64,000 nt of DNA from Cupriavidus oxalaticus (lineage in GTDB: Bacteria > Pseudomonadota > Gammaproteobacteria > Burkholderiales > Burkholderiaceae), in NCBI RefSeq assembly GCF_004768545.1, contig NZ_CP038635.1:1054001-1118000 (forward strand). The letters are read 5' to 3'. The notes under the pieces were generated by a model. The model was not told where the DNA came from. It did no database searches and worked only from the letters and a program-made list of their open reading frames with translations. The translations under genes and the position numbers were made by a program. Shown here piece after piece: positions 15,406 to 23,890 of this stretch. How positions within the stretch are numbered: position 1 is the first letter of the stretch; each line of letters begins with the position of its first letter.

Positions 15406-17010
15406 ATGGCGCCTATCGCCCCTTCCAGCCCACCCCAGCTGCCTGTCACTGTCCGCGGCGCCGTCCTGGACCTGCTCCGGGCCTTTGGCATGACTTCGGT
15501 GTTCGGCAATCCCGGCTCGACCGAACTGCCGCTATTCCTGGATTTCCCTGCTGATTTCCGTTACGTGCTGGGCCTGCAGGAGTCGGTCGTGGTCGGCATG
15601 GCCGACGGCTACGCCCAGGCCACGCGCAACGCCGCCTTCGTCAACCTGCACTCGGCCGCCGGCGTCGGGCATGCCATGGGCAGCATCTTCACTGCCTTCA
15701 AGAACCGCACGCCGCTGGTGATCACTGCCGGCCAGCAGGCGCGCTCGATCCTGCCGTACGAACCGTTCCTCTATTCGGCGCAGGCAACGGAGCTGCCCAA
15801 GCCATACGTGAAGTGGAGCTGCGAGCCGGCACGCGCCGAAGACGTGCCGCTGGCGATTGCGCGCGGCTACTACATCGCCATGCAGCCGCCGCGCGGGCCG
15901 GTGCTGATCTCCATTCCGGCCGATGACTGGGCCCGTCCCTGCGAGCCGGTACTGCCACGCACGGTCAGCACCGAGATCGGGGCCCAGCCCGCGCTGCTCG
16001 CGCAGATCGGCGACGCGCTCGACGCCAGCCGCCGTCCCGCTTTGGTGGTCGGCGCGGCCGTCGATCGTGACGGCGCCTGGGATGACGTCGTGCGGCTGGC
16101 CGAGCGGCACCAGGCTTCGGTGTGGGTCGCGCCGATGTCAGGGCGCTGCGGCTTTCCCGAAGACCATCCGCTGTTTGCCGGATTCCTGCCGGCCATGCGC
16201 GAGAAGATCGTCGCGCTGCTGGCCGGGCATGACCTGATCTTTGCCGTGGGCGCACCCGCGTTCACCTATCACGTGGAGGGCTTCGGCCCGCACGTGCCGC
16301 CGGGCGCGCAGCTGGTCCAGCTGACCGAGGACGCCAGTGCCGCAGCCTGGGCACCGGCGGGCACGAGCGCGGTCGGCAGCATCCGCCAGGGTGTGGCCGG
16401 CCTGCTGGCCCGTCCCGCCCCGCCGCGCCGCGAAGCCCCGCCGCCAAGGCAGCCCGCGCCGCGCGCGCAGCCGGGCGCGCCGATGAGCGTGGCCTACGTG
16501 CTGCAGACCCTGGCCGAGCTGCGCGATCCGGAGTCGATCATCGTCGAGGAAGCGCCGAGCGCGCGCCCGGTGATGCATCGCTACCTGCCGATCGTGCGCA
16601 GCGAGACCTTCTACACGATGTGCAGCGGCGGCCTGGGCTTCGGGCTGCCGGCGGCTGTTGGCGTGGCATTGGGCAAGCCAGGGCGCAAGGTGATCGGCCT
16701 GGTCGGCGACGGGTCCAGCATGTACGCGATCCAGGCGTTGTGGAGCGCCGCGCAGCTGAAACTGCCGATCACGTTCATCGTGCTGAACAACCGCCGCTAC
16801 GCGGCGCTGCAGGAATTCGCGCCCACCTTCGGCTTCGGCCACGGCGATCCGCTGGTGGGCACGGCTCTGCCCGACCTCGATTTCGTGGCGCTCGCGCGCG
16901 GCCATGGCTGCGAGGCGGTGCGGATCCGCACCGCGTCAGCGCTGCCCGATGCGCTGGCCACGGCGCTGCAATCCAGCGTGCCGACCGTGGTCGAGATCGA
17001 GGTGGCCTAG
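15406..17010 (+). CDS. mdlC: benzoylformate decarboxylase (thiamine diphosphate enzyme)
   Basis: 534 aa ThDP-dependent decarboxylase. Visible are the substrate-site loop FGNPGSTELPLFLDF (serine of the active site), the activating glutamate in GLQESVVVGMADGYAQ, the catalytic-type histidine in FVNLHSAAGVGHAMGS, and the ThDP/Mg motif GDGSSMYAIQALW ending with NN in IVLNNRRYAALQEF. These fit benzoylformate decarboxylase, which converts phenylglyoxylate to benzaldehyde in the mandelate pathway. The following gene encodes an aromatic aldehyde dehydrogenase, which supports this. An acetolactate synthase-like paralogue with another 2-oxo acid as substrate cannot be excluded. A Pro/Arg/Ala-rich insert near 340-365 separates the middle and C-terminal domains. 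Confidence 0.85.
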   Translation: MAPIAPSSPPQLPVTVRGAVLDLLRAFGMTSVFGNPGSTELPLFLDFPADFRYVLGLQESVVVGMADGYAQATRNAAFVNLHSAAGVGHAMGSIFTAFKNRTPLVITAGQQARSILPYEPFLYSAQATELPKPYVKWSCEPARAEDVPLAIARGYYIAMQPPRGPVLISIPADDWARPCEPVLPRTVSTEIGAQPALLAQIGDALDASRRPALVVGAAVDRDGAWDDVVRLAERHQASVWVAPMSGRCGFPEDHPLFAGFLPAMREKIVALLAGHDLIFAVGAPAFTYHVEGFGPHVPPGAQLVQLTEDASAAAWAPAGTSAVGSIRQGVAGLLARPAPPRREAPPPRQPAPRAQPGAPMSVAYVLQTLAELRDPESIIVEEAPSARPVMHRYLPIVRSETFYTMCSGGLGFGLPAAVGVALGKPGRKVIGLVGDGSSMYAIQALWSAAQLKLPITFIVLNNRRYAALQEFAPTFGFGHGDPLVGTALPDLDFVALARGHGCEAVRIRTASALPDALATALQSSVPTVVEIEVA

Positions 17011-17065
17011 CCGCTTTCCCTTTCCATGCCGCGCCGGCATGCCAGAACAACAGAGGAGACAGACC

Positions 17066-18517
17066 ATGCAGACCATCACCATGCTGATCGGCGGCGAGCG
17101 TACGCCGGCCGCCAGCGGCGCAACCTTCGAGCGCCGCAACCCGCTGGACCAGAGCGTCGCCACGCGCGCCCCGGCCGCCGGCAAGGCGGATGCGCTGGCC
17201 GCCGTGGCGGCAGCGGCCGATGCCTTCCCGGCGTGGCGCGATACGGGCCCGGGCGATCGCCGGGCGCTGCTGATGCGCGCCGCGCAGTCGCTGGAAAGCA
17301 AGGGGGCGGCGATCGCGGCGGCGATGGCGGCGGAGACCGGCGCCTCGGCCCAGTGGGCCGGCTTCAACGTGCATCTGGGCGTCGGCATGCTGCAGGAGGC
17401 GGCCGCCCTGACCACGCACATTCATGGCGACGTGATTCCGTCTGACGTGCCGGGCAGCGTTGCCATGGCGGTGCGGCAGGGCGCGGGCGTGGTGCTTGGC
17501 ATCGCGCCCTGGAACGCGCCGGTCATCCTCGGCGTGCGTGCGGTGGCGACCGCGCTTGCCTGCGGCAACACCGTGGTGCTCAAGGGCTCGGAGATCTGCC
17601 CGGCAACGCATGGCCTGATCATCGATGCGCTCGCGCAAGCTGGCTTTCCGCCGGGCGTGGTCAACTTCATCACCAATGCGCCGGCCGACGCCGCCGAGGT
17701 GGTGGAGGCCATGGTGGCCCATCCGGCGGTACGGCGCGTCAACTTCACGGGTTCGACGCGCGTGGGCCGGCTGATTGCGCAGGCCTGCGCGCGCCACCTG
17801 AAGCCGGCGGTGCTCGAACTGGGCGGCAAGGCGCCGCTGGTGGTGCTCGATGATGCCGACCTCGATGCCGCGGTCGACGCCGCCATCTTCGGCGCCTTCG
17901 CCAACTCCGGGCAGATCTGCATGTCCACCGAGCGCATCGTGGTCGATGCCGCCGTGGCCGATGAATTCGTGACATGGTTTGCCGCGCGTGCCGCCGCGCT
18001 GCCGCTTGCCGATCCGCGCTCGGGGCCGGCGGTGCTGGGCTCGGTGGTGGACATGAGCACGGTCGAACGCTGCAACGCCATGATCGACGATGCGCTGGCA
18101 AAGGGCGCGAAGCTCGCCTGCGGCGGCAAGGCCACGGATACGCTGATGGCCGCGACCGTGCTCGATCATGTCACGCCGGAGATGGACATCTACCACGAGG
18201 AATCGTTTGGGCCAGTCAAGGCGGTCGTGCGCATCAGTGGCGTGGAAGCGGCCATCGCCTGCGCCAATGATTCGGAGTACGGGCTTTCCGCCGCCGTGTT
18301 CGGGCGCGACATCGCGCGCGCCATGCAGGTCGCGCGGCGCATCGAGTCGGGCATCTGCCATGTCAACGGGCCCACCGTGCATGACGAAGCCCAGATGCCG
18401 TTCGGCGGTGTCAAGTCCAGCGGCTATGGCCGCTTTGGCGGCAAGGCCGGCATCGAGGCCTTCACCGAACTGCGCTGGATCACGATGCAGACCACGCCGA
18501 GGCAGTATCCGTTCTGA
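17066..18517 (+). CDS. NAD(P)-dependent aromatic aldehyde dehydrogenase (benzaldehyde/salicylaldehyde type)
   Basis: 483 aa ALDH-superfamily enzyme. Key features are the cofactor-side GIAPWNAPVILGVRA (about 146-160), FTGSTRVGRLIAQ, the catalytic-base ELGGKAPLVVLDDAD with Glu at about 252, and the nucleophilic cysteine in FANSGQICMSTER (about 286). The sequence resembles salicylaldehyde and vanillin dehydrogenases. With the decarboxylase 55 bp upstream it would oxidise benzaldehyde to benzoate. The ATG at 17066 follows GAGGAGAC; the longer upstream frame runs inside mdlC. Confidence 0.88.
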   Translation: MQTITMLIGGERTPAASGATFERRNPLDQSVATRAPAAGKADALAAVAAAADAFPAWRDTGPGDRRALLMRAAQSLESKGAAIAAAMAAETGASAQWAGFNVHLGVGMLQEAAALTTHIHGDVIPSDVPGSVAMAVRQGAGVVLGIAPWNAPVILGVRAVATALACGNTVVLKGSEICPATHGLIIDALAQAGFPPGVVNFITNAPADAAEVVEAMVAHPAVRRVNFTGSTRVGRLIAQACARHLKPAVLELGGKAPLVVLDDADLDAAVDAAIFGAFANSGQICMSTERIVVDAAVADEFVTWFAARAAALPLADPRSGPAVLGSVVDMSTVERCNAMIDDALAKGAKLACGGKATDTLMAATVLDHVTPEMDIYHEESFGPVKAVVRISGVEAAIACANDSEYGLSAAVFGRDIARAMQVARRIESGICHVNGPTVHDEAQMPFGGVKSSGYGRFGGKAGIEAFTELRWITMQTTPRQYPF

Positions 18518-18602
18518 GCAGGACGGCCGGTGGTGGCCGGTGGTGGCCGGTGGCGGCCACTGGCCGCCCGCACATAACGAGAACATTCAGGAGACAAAGC
18601 AT

Positions 18603-19592
18603 ATGCGATTCCCTTCCCGCATTGCGCGCCCCATTGCCGTGGCAATGTGCGCGCTGGGCCTGGCCGGCAGCGCGGCTGCACAAGGCAATGCCACGCCGTG
18701 GCCCGTGAAGCCGATCCGGCTGGTGGTGAACTTCCCGGCCGGCGGCGCGGCCGACACGCTGGCCCGCGGCATTTCACCGACCCTGTCCGAAGCGCTCAAA
18801 CGCCCCGTGGTGGTGGATAACCGGCCCGGCGCGAACGGCATCGTCGGCGGCGATGCCGTGGCCAAGGCACAGCCGGATGGATACACCTTCCTGCTGACCT
18901 CCGGCGGTGCGGTGGCGATCGATCCCTTCCTCTACAAGAAGATGCCCTACGACCCGCTCAGGGACCTGACGCCCGTGGCATCCGTGGCGCTGGTGCGGGT
19001 CTACCTGCTGGTGCATCCCTCGCTGCCGGTCAAGACGCTGGGCGAGTTCGTCAGCTACGTGCGCGAGCATCCGGGCAAGCTCAGCTACGGCTCGGCCGGG
19101 AACGGCAGCACGCCGCATATCGCGGCGGAAATGTTCAAGCGGTCGGGTGGGCTCGATGCCGTGCACGTGCCGTACAAGGGCGCGGCGCCGGCTTTGGGCG
19201 ACCTGCTCGCGGGGCAGGTCCAGTTCATGTTCGACCCGGGGCCGGGGCTGCAATACGTTGCCAGCGGCAAGCTGCGCCTGCTCGCGGTGGCCAGCGCCCG
19301 GCGCGCACCGCAGTTCCCCGATGTGCCCACGCTGGCCGAAGCCGGCCTGCGGGACGTGGACGGCGATTCGACCTTCGGGGTCTATGCGCCTGCAGGCACG
19401 CCGCCGGCCATCCTGGAGCGCATGAACCGCGAGATCAACCAGGCACTGTCCGCTGCGTCGCTACAGGAAAGCGTCAGGAAGCTGGGCGGCACGGCGGAGC
19501 CGATGAGCATCCGCGCGTACGGTGAGCGGCAGATCGCCGACCGGGCGCGCTATGGCAGGTTCATCCGGCAGGCAGGGATCACGGTGGACTGA
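18603..19592 (+). CDS. tripartite tricarboxylate transporter substrate-binding protein (Bug family)
   Basis: 329 aa periplasmic binding protein: signal peptide of about 25 residues ending SAAAQ, then WPVKPIRLVVNFPAGGAADT (first strand and ligand loop), LSYGSAGNGSTPHIAAEMF and VHVPYKGAAPALGDLLAGQ. It is the third gene of the mdlC-like cluster, 85 bp after the aldehyde dehydrogenase, so a role in uptake or sensing of an aromatic acid such as mandelate or phenylglyoxylate is inferred. No TctA or TctB gene accompanies it. The short gap before it contains three near-identical 10-bp CCGGTGGTGG-type steps (18525-18555). Confidence 0.9.
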   Translation: MRFPSRIARPIAVAMCALGLAGSAAAQGNATPWPVKPIRLVVNFPAGGAADTLARGISPTLSEALKRPVVVDNRPGANGIVGGDAVAKAQPDGYTFLLTSGGAVAIDPFLYKKMPYDPLRDLTPVASVALVRVYLLVHPSLPVKTLGEFVSYVREHPGKLSYGSAGNGSTPHIAAEMFKRSGGLDAVHVPYKGAAPALGDLLAGQVQFMFDPGPGLQYVASGKLRLLAVASARRAPQFPDVPTLAEAGLRDVDGDSTFGVYAPAGTPPAILERMNREINQALSAASLQESVRKLGGTAEPMSIRAYGERQIADRARYGRFIRQAGITVD

Positions 19593-19609
19593 CTCGCCGC
19601 AGCCAAGGC

Positions 19610-19799
19610 GGGCGCCGCTGCGCGGCTCAGCGCTCGACGCCGGCAACTCCAACCAGGGCGGCCGGCTGTTCGGGCGCCAGGCCATGGTGTCAATGCCGGC
19701 CCGAGCCCGGCCGGCACCAACTGCGCCGGGGAGAACCCGGCCGACAAGAAGGCCTGCCGCGAGTGGTCTGCGCTGCTGCAGTACGAAAGCGGCGGGTGA
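19610..19799 (+). pseudogene. possible gene remnant, frameshifted, identity unknown
   Basis: Between the Bug gene and the convergent VWA gene lies protein-like sequence in two frames. One frame reads AGNSNQGGRLFGRQAMV; after position about 19688 the -1 frame reads NAGPSPAGTNCAGENP then ADKKACREWSALLQYESGG and stops at 19797-19799. Joined, this looks like the C-terminus of a small cysteine-containing protein whose reading frame is broken near GTGTCAATG. No start, ribosome site or recognisable family is seen. It may also be chance coding-like sequence in high-GC DNA. Confidence 0.3.
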
Positions 19800-19848
19800 T
19801 GCCGCGCAAGGGAACAGGCCGATCGTCCCTAACGCGGCATTCACTCAC

Positions 19849-21024
19849 TCACTTCGACAGCACCTTCATCGCCGATTCCAGCCCCGCCAGCGTGACCGGG
19901 TACATGCGCCCCTTCATCAGCTGGTTGATCACCGTGATCGACTGGCGGTACTGCCACAGGCCTTCGGGCTCGGGGTTGAGCCAGACGAAGTGTGGGAACT
20001 GCTCGGTCATGCGGTTCAGCCACACCGCGCCGGCCTCGGCGTTGTTGTATTCGACCGAGCCGCCGGGCTGCAGGATCTCGTACGGGCTCATGGTCGCGTC
20101 GCCGACGAAGATGATCTTGTAGTCGGACGTGTACTTGTGCAGCAGGTCCCACGTGGCCAGTTTCTCGGCGTGGCGGCGGCGGTTGTTCTTCCACACGTAG
20201 TCGTACAGGCAGTTGTGGAAGTAGTAGTACTCCAGGTGCTTGAACTCGGTCTTGGTGGCCGAGAACAGTTCTTCCACGCGCTTGATGTGGTCGTCCATCG
20301 AGCCGCCCACGTCCATCAGCATCAGCACCTTGACCTTGTTGTGGCGCTCGGGCCGCAGCTTGATGTCGAGCAGGCCGGCATTGGCCGCGGTCGAGTGGAT
20401 AGTGTCGTCCAGGTCCAGCTCGGTGTCGGCCCCGTCGCGCGCAAAACGGCGCAGGCGGCGCAGCGCCACCTTGATGTTGCGCGTGCCCAGTTCGACCTGG
20501 TCGTCATAGTCCTTGTAGGTGCGCGCTTCCCACACCTTGATCGCGGTGCGGTTGCCCTTGCTCGGGCCGCCGATGCGGATGCCTTCGGGGTTGTAGCCGC
20601 CGTGCCCGAACGGCGAGGTGCCGCCGGTGCCGATCCACTTGTTGCCGCCCTCGTGCTTTTCCTTCTGCTCCTCGAGCAGTTGCTTGAGGCGTTCCATCAG
20701 CTTGTCGAGGCCGCCCATGGCCTCGATCTTGGCCTTTTCCTCGGCCGACAGCTCGCGCTCCAGCGTCTTCTGCAGCCAGTCGAGCGGGATGTCGGACTTC
20801 CAGTCAACCAGGCTTTCCACACCCTTGAAGTAGGCGGCAAAGGCCTGGTCGAACTTGTCGAAGTGCTTCTCGTCCTTGACCAGCGTCATGCGCGACAGGT
20901 AGTAGAACTCGTCGATCGAGGGCGTGATGACCTGCGCCTTGAGCGCTTCCAGCATGGTCAGGTATTCCTTGACCGAGACCGGCAGCTTGGCGTGGCGCAG
21001 CGAGAAGAAGAAGTCGATCAGCAT
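19849..21024 (-). CDS. VWA domain-containing protein (CoxE/YehP-like partner of a MoxR ATPase)
   Basis: 391 aa. The N-terminal helical part (about 1-130, with a charged LMERLKQLLEEQKEKHEGG stretch) precedes a glycine-rich linker and a von Willebrand factor A-like domain from about residue 225 with LMLMDVGGSMDDH at 235-246. The metal site here is D-V-G-G-S, lacking the first serine of the canonical DxSxS. MoxR/VWA pairs form chaperone-like systems that activate or insert cofactors into enzyme complexes. The ATPase gene lies upstream on the same strand with a GNAT gene between them; the start follows that gene by 30 bp. The client is unknown. Confidence 0.85.
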   Translation of the reverse strand: MLIDFFFSLRHAKLPVSVKEYLTMLEALKAQVITPSIDEFYYLSRMTLVKDEKHFDKFDQAFAAYFKGVESLVDWKSDIPLDWLQKTLERELSAEEKAKIEAMGGLDKLMERLKQLLEEQKEKHEGGNKWIGTGGTSPFGHGGYNPEGIRIGGPSKGNRTAIKVWEARTYKDYDDQVELGTRNIKVALRRLRRFARDGADTELDLDDTIHSTAANAGLLDIKLRPERHNKVKVLMLMDVGGSMDDHIKRVEELFSATKTEFKHLEYYYFHNCLYDYVWKNNRRRHAEKLATWDLLHKYTSDYKIIFVGDATMSPYEILQPGGSVEYNNAEAGAVWLNRMTEQFPHFVWLNPEPEGLWQYRQSITVINQLMKGRMYPVTLAGLESAMKVLSK

Positions 21025-21054
21025 GATGCCTTGCTCAGGTGATAGGCGGCCGCT

Positions 21055-21648
21055 TCAGCGCGGACGGTCAAGCTGGAATTGCAGGTGTTGACGCACCGTC
21101 GGCCATTCGCTGGCGATGATCGAAAACACCACGGTATCGCGCAACGAGCCGTCCTGCATGCGCTGGTGGTTGCGCAGCACGCCGTCCTGCTTGGCGCCGA
21201 GGCGCGCAATCGCGGCGCGGCTCTGCTGGTTCATCCAGTGCGTGCGGAATTCAACGGCGATGCAGTCGAGCTGGTCGAAGGCATGGCCGAGCAGCATCAG
21301 CTTGCACTCGGTGTTCAGCGGCGTGCGCTGGACCCGGCGCGCGTACCAGGTCGAGCCGATCTCCACGCGCCGGTTGGCCGCGTCGATATTCATGTAAGTG
21401 GTCATGCCCGCCAGTTCGCCCGCGGCGTCGCGCACCGCGAACGGCAGCATCGAGCCCTGCTCCTGCAGGCCCAGGCGCCGCACGATCTCGGCTTCCATGC
21501 GCTCGGGCGCGGGCACGCTGGTGTACCAGAGCTTGTACAGCTCGCCGTCGGCGCAGGCGGCGCGCAGGCCGTCGGCGTGCTCGGGTCGCAGCGGCTCCAG
21601 CGTGGCGTGCTTGCCGGCCAGGGTCACGGGTTTGGCAAAAGCGGTCAT
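21055..21648 (-). CDS. GNAT family N-acetyltransferase (RimJ/RimL-like)
   Basis: 197 aa. Single GNAT domain: N-terminal LEPLRPEHADGLRAA, the central beta strands AGMTTYMNIDAANRRVEIGS, the acetyl-CoA pyrophosphate-loop region around RRVQRTPLNTECKLMLL (about 123-139), and the family NQQSRAAIARLGAKQDG segment. It resembles enzymes that acetylate ribosomal-protein or peptide N-termini. The gene sits between the moxR-like and VWA genes (gaps 14 and 30 bp), so it is cotranscribed with them. Confidence 0.85.
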   Translation of the reverse strand: MTAFAKPVTLAGKHATLEPLRPEHADGLRAACADGELYKLWYTSVPAPERMEAEIVRRLGLQEQGSMLPFAVRDAAGELAGMTTYMNIDAANRRVEIGSTWYARRVQRTPLNTECKLMLLGHAFDQLDCIAVEFRTHWMNQQSRAAIARLGAKQDGVLRNHQRMQDGSLRDTVVFSIIASEWPTVRQHLQFQLDRPR

Positions 21649-21662
21649 GACAGAATGCTCGC

Positions 21663-22553
21663 TCAGCGGTTGGCGCGGTTCATGAACACCAGGCGCTCGA
21701 ACAGGTGCACGTCCTGCTCGTTCTTCAGCAGCGCGCCGTGCAGCGGCGGGATCGCGGCCTTCTTGTCGGGGCTCTTCAGCGCATCGGGCGGGATGTCCTC
21801 GGACATCAGCAGCTTGAGCCAGTCGATCAGCTCGGAGGTGGACGGTTTCTTCTTCAGGCCCGGCAGGTTGCGCATCTCGTAGAACGATTCCAGCGCGGCG
21901 GCGACCAGCTCGCGCTTGATGCCGGGGTAGTGCACGTCGACGATCTGCTGCATGGTGTCGGCGTCCGGGAACCTGATGTAGTGGAAGAAGCAGCGGCGCA
22001 GGAAGGCGTCGGGCAGTTCCTTCTCGTTGTTCGAGGTGATGATCACCAGCGGACGGTGCTTCGCCTTGACCAGTTCGCGCGTCTCGTAGACGTAGAACTC
22101 CATGCGATCGAGTTCGCGCAGCAGGTCGTTGGGGAATTCGATGTCGGCCTTGTCGATCTCGTCGATCAGCAGCACCACTTGCTGGTCGGCCTCGAAGGCC
22201 TGCCACAGCACGCCCTTGACGATGTAGTTGCGGATGTCGTGCACGCGGTCGTCGCCGAGCTGCGAGTCGCGCAGGCGCGAGACCGCGTCGTACTCGTACA
22301 GGCCCTGCTGCGCCTTGGTGGTCGACTTGATATGCCACTGCAGCAGCGGCATGCCGAGCGCGGCGGCCACTTCCTCGGCCAGCATGGTCTTGCCGGTGCC
22401 GGGCTCGCCCTTGATCAGCAGCGGGCGCTGCAGCGTGCGCGCGGCGTTGACGGCCAGCTTGAGGTCGTCGGTGGCGACATACTGGTCACTGCCCTCGAAA
22501 CGGGCCTGCTGGGCGGAAGAAGCTTGGGCGGAAGCGTTGGCGGTGTTTGACAT
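21663..22553 (-). CDS. MoxR-family AAA+ ATPase
   Basis: 296 aa. Walker A GEPGTGKT at about 49-56, Walker B VVLLIDEIDKAD near 126-137, sensor 1 VIITSNNEKELPDAFLRRC with the arginine-finger region, and a C-terminal lid domain. MoxR ATPases work with VWA proteins as maturation factors for specific enzymes. It is the first gene of a three-gene minus-strand operon (ATPase, GNAT, VWA) and is divergent from the cytochrome c genes across 547 bp. Confidence 0.92.
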   Translation of the reverse strand: MSNTANASAQASSAQQARFEGSDQYVATDDLKLAVNAARTLQRPLLIKGEPGTGKTMLAEEVAAALGMPLLQWHIKSTTKAQQGLYEYDAVSRLRDSQLGDDRVHDIRNYIVKGVLWQAFEADQQVVLLIDEIDKADIEFPNDLLRELDRMEFYVYETRELVKAKHRPLVIITSNNEKELPDAFLRRCFFHYIRFPDADTMQQIVDVHYPGIKRELVAAALESFYEMRNLPGLKKKPSTSELIDWLKLLMSEDIPPDALKSPDKKAAIPPLHGALLKNEQDVHLFERLVFMNRANR

Positions 22554-23100
22554 GAGGCAACCTGGAGGTGACGGCCCTGTCTTGGTCGGTTCGGGCCGGG
22601 TTGGCGTGTTTGGCGCAGTCTCTTCGCGCTGTCACGCGCGCTTTCATCATGGGCGGTATGGTTCGTCCGGGCCTGCCATCGAGCGTCTGCGAACGGTCGT
22701 GCGCTTTCCCGGAATGGGCCAGTATAAAAGACCTTTGCGGTTCGTGTTGGGCGGGCCTGACAGACGGCCGGCATCCAGGGGCGGTAGCTGGACTGCCAGG
22801 TGCCGCCTGCTGTACAATGCGCCGGTTTGACGCGCCCCCACGTCCAGTTCTCCAGTATCCGGCAGTCCGCGCTCAGAAGTCCCAGCGGCCCGTCCGGGTC
22901 GCGGCGATTGCGCGAGGTGGTTCCAGAATGTGTTCCACATCACGGCAATGATCCCGGATGCCGAATGTCTGGGCGGGTCTGGCGGGTTGCAACTCTTGCA
23001 ACCCCACCGACAAGCCAGGCTTTCCCCCAGAAGCATTCTGAAACCGTCTCCGCCCGGCAGGGCAGGTCACGCACGGTTTAATTTCCAATCCGCAAAGACA
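22554..23100. other. 547-bp intergenic region, divergent moxR-like / cytochrome genes
   Basis: No gene is supported here. The open frames have no ribosome sites or family features. The region contains a TACAAT hexamer at 22813-22818 that could be a plus-strand -10 element (18-19 bp after TGGACT/CTGGAC), and a perfect dyad at 22984-23004. Promoters for both divergent operons should be within it. Confidence 0.5.
22984..23004. promoter_or_regulatory. perfect 9-bp dyad upstream of cytochrome c genes
   Basis: GGGTTGCAA, CTC, TTGCAACCC: a perfect inverted repeat with a three-base centre, 97 bp before the first cytochrome start. The tight symmetry fits a dimeric regulator's operator better than a terminator, since no T-tract follows. 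The binding protein is unknown. Confidence 0.4.
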
Positions 23101-23448
23101 ATGAAAAAGCTCCTCACGATGGTGGTGCTGGGCGCGGCTGCAATGGGCGCGCAGGCACAGGAAGTCAAGGGCAATGGAGACGCTGCCAAGGACAAGGTTG
23201 CAATGTGCATCGGATGCCACGGCATTCCGGGCTACCGTGCGTCGTTCCCCGAGATCTATGAAGTGCCGATGCTGGGCGGCCAGAGCGCCAAGTACATCGA
23301 AAACGCGCTGAAGGCGTACCAGAAGGGCGAGCGCAAGCACCCGACCATGCGCAGCATCGCGGCCACGCTGACCGAGCAGGAAATCGCCGACGTGGCGGCC
23401 TACTACTCGCAGCAGAAGCCGAATACCCAGAACAACGCCCTGAAGTAA
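23101..23448 (+). CDS. c-type cytochrome, single haem (cytochrome c4/c553-like)
   Basis: 115 aa. A short signal peptide (MKKLLTMVVLGAAAMGAQAQ) exports it to the periplasm. The haem-binding CIGCH is at about residues 36-40, and a distal methionine is probably that in HPTMRSIA at about 82. The C-terminal helix LTEQEIADVAAYYSQQ is typical of class I cytochromes c. It is followed 10 bp later by a second cytochrome gene; together they resemble the two halves of a c4 diheme protein encoded separately. Role: periplasmic electron carrier to a terminal oxidase, or to the neighbouring nitrous oxide reductase (inference). Confidence 0.9.
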   Translation: MKKLLTMVVLGAAAMGAQAQEVKGNGDAAKDKVAMCIGCHGIPGYRASFPEIYEVPMLGGQSAKYIENALKAYQKGERKHPTMRSIAATLTEQEIADVAAYYSQQKPNTQNNALK

Positions 23449-23458
23449 GAGACCCATC

Positions 23459-23857
23459 ATGAAGACGCTCAAGACGCTTTCGATCGCGCTCGGCGCACTC
23501 GTGCTGGGTGCCGCCGCACTGCCGGCTTCGGCCGCCGACCTCGCCAACGGCAAGGCGCTGGTGCAAAAGGGTGCCTGCGTGGCCTGCCACGGCGAGGGCC
23601 TGAACAAGCCGATCTCGCCCGACTATCCCAAGCTGGCCGGCCAGCATGCCGACTACCTGTACCACGCGATGGCGTCGTACCAGGTGTCGGGCAACGCGCT
23701 GGTGGGCCGCTCCAATGCGATCATGGCCGGCCAGGTCAACGCCAATCCGGCCGTGACCGGCAAGGATGGCAAGCCGCGTCCGTTCACGCGCAAGGAGTTG
23801 AAGGATATCGCAGCGTATATCGAGTCGCTGCCGGGCGACCTGGTGCTTAAGAAGTAA
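23459..23857 (+). CDS. c-type cytochrome, single haem
   Basis: 132 aa: signal peptide ending LPASAAD, haem site CVACH at about residues 40-44, PDYPKLAGQHADYLYHAM, probable axial Met in SNAIMAGQV near 90, and a C-terminal RKELKDIAAYIESLPG helix. Its gene follows the first cytochrome gene after 10 bp and ends before a strong terminator, so the two form a dicistronic unit. The partner in electron transfer is not known. Confidence 0.9.
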   Translation: MKTLKTLSIALGALVLGAAALPASAADLANGKALVQKGACVACHGEGLNKPISPDYPKLAGQHADYLYHAMASYQVSGNALVGRSNAIMAGQVNANPAVTGKDGKPRPFTRKELKDIAAYIESLPGDLVLKK

Positions 23858-23890
23858 GCCATAGCGGCGACCGTCGCGCCGTTGCAGAGG

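Noticed and set aside
22554..23100. tRNA or small RNA gene in the long intergenic region
   Set aside because: No cloverleaf with a T-loop GTTCGAnTC pattern or terminator-bounded hairpin RNA could be drawn.
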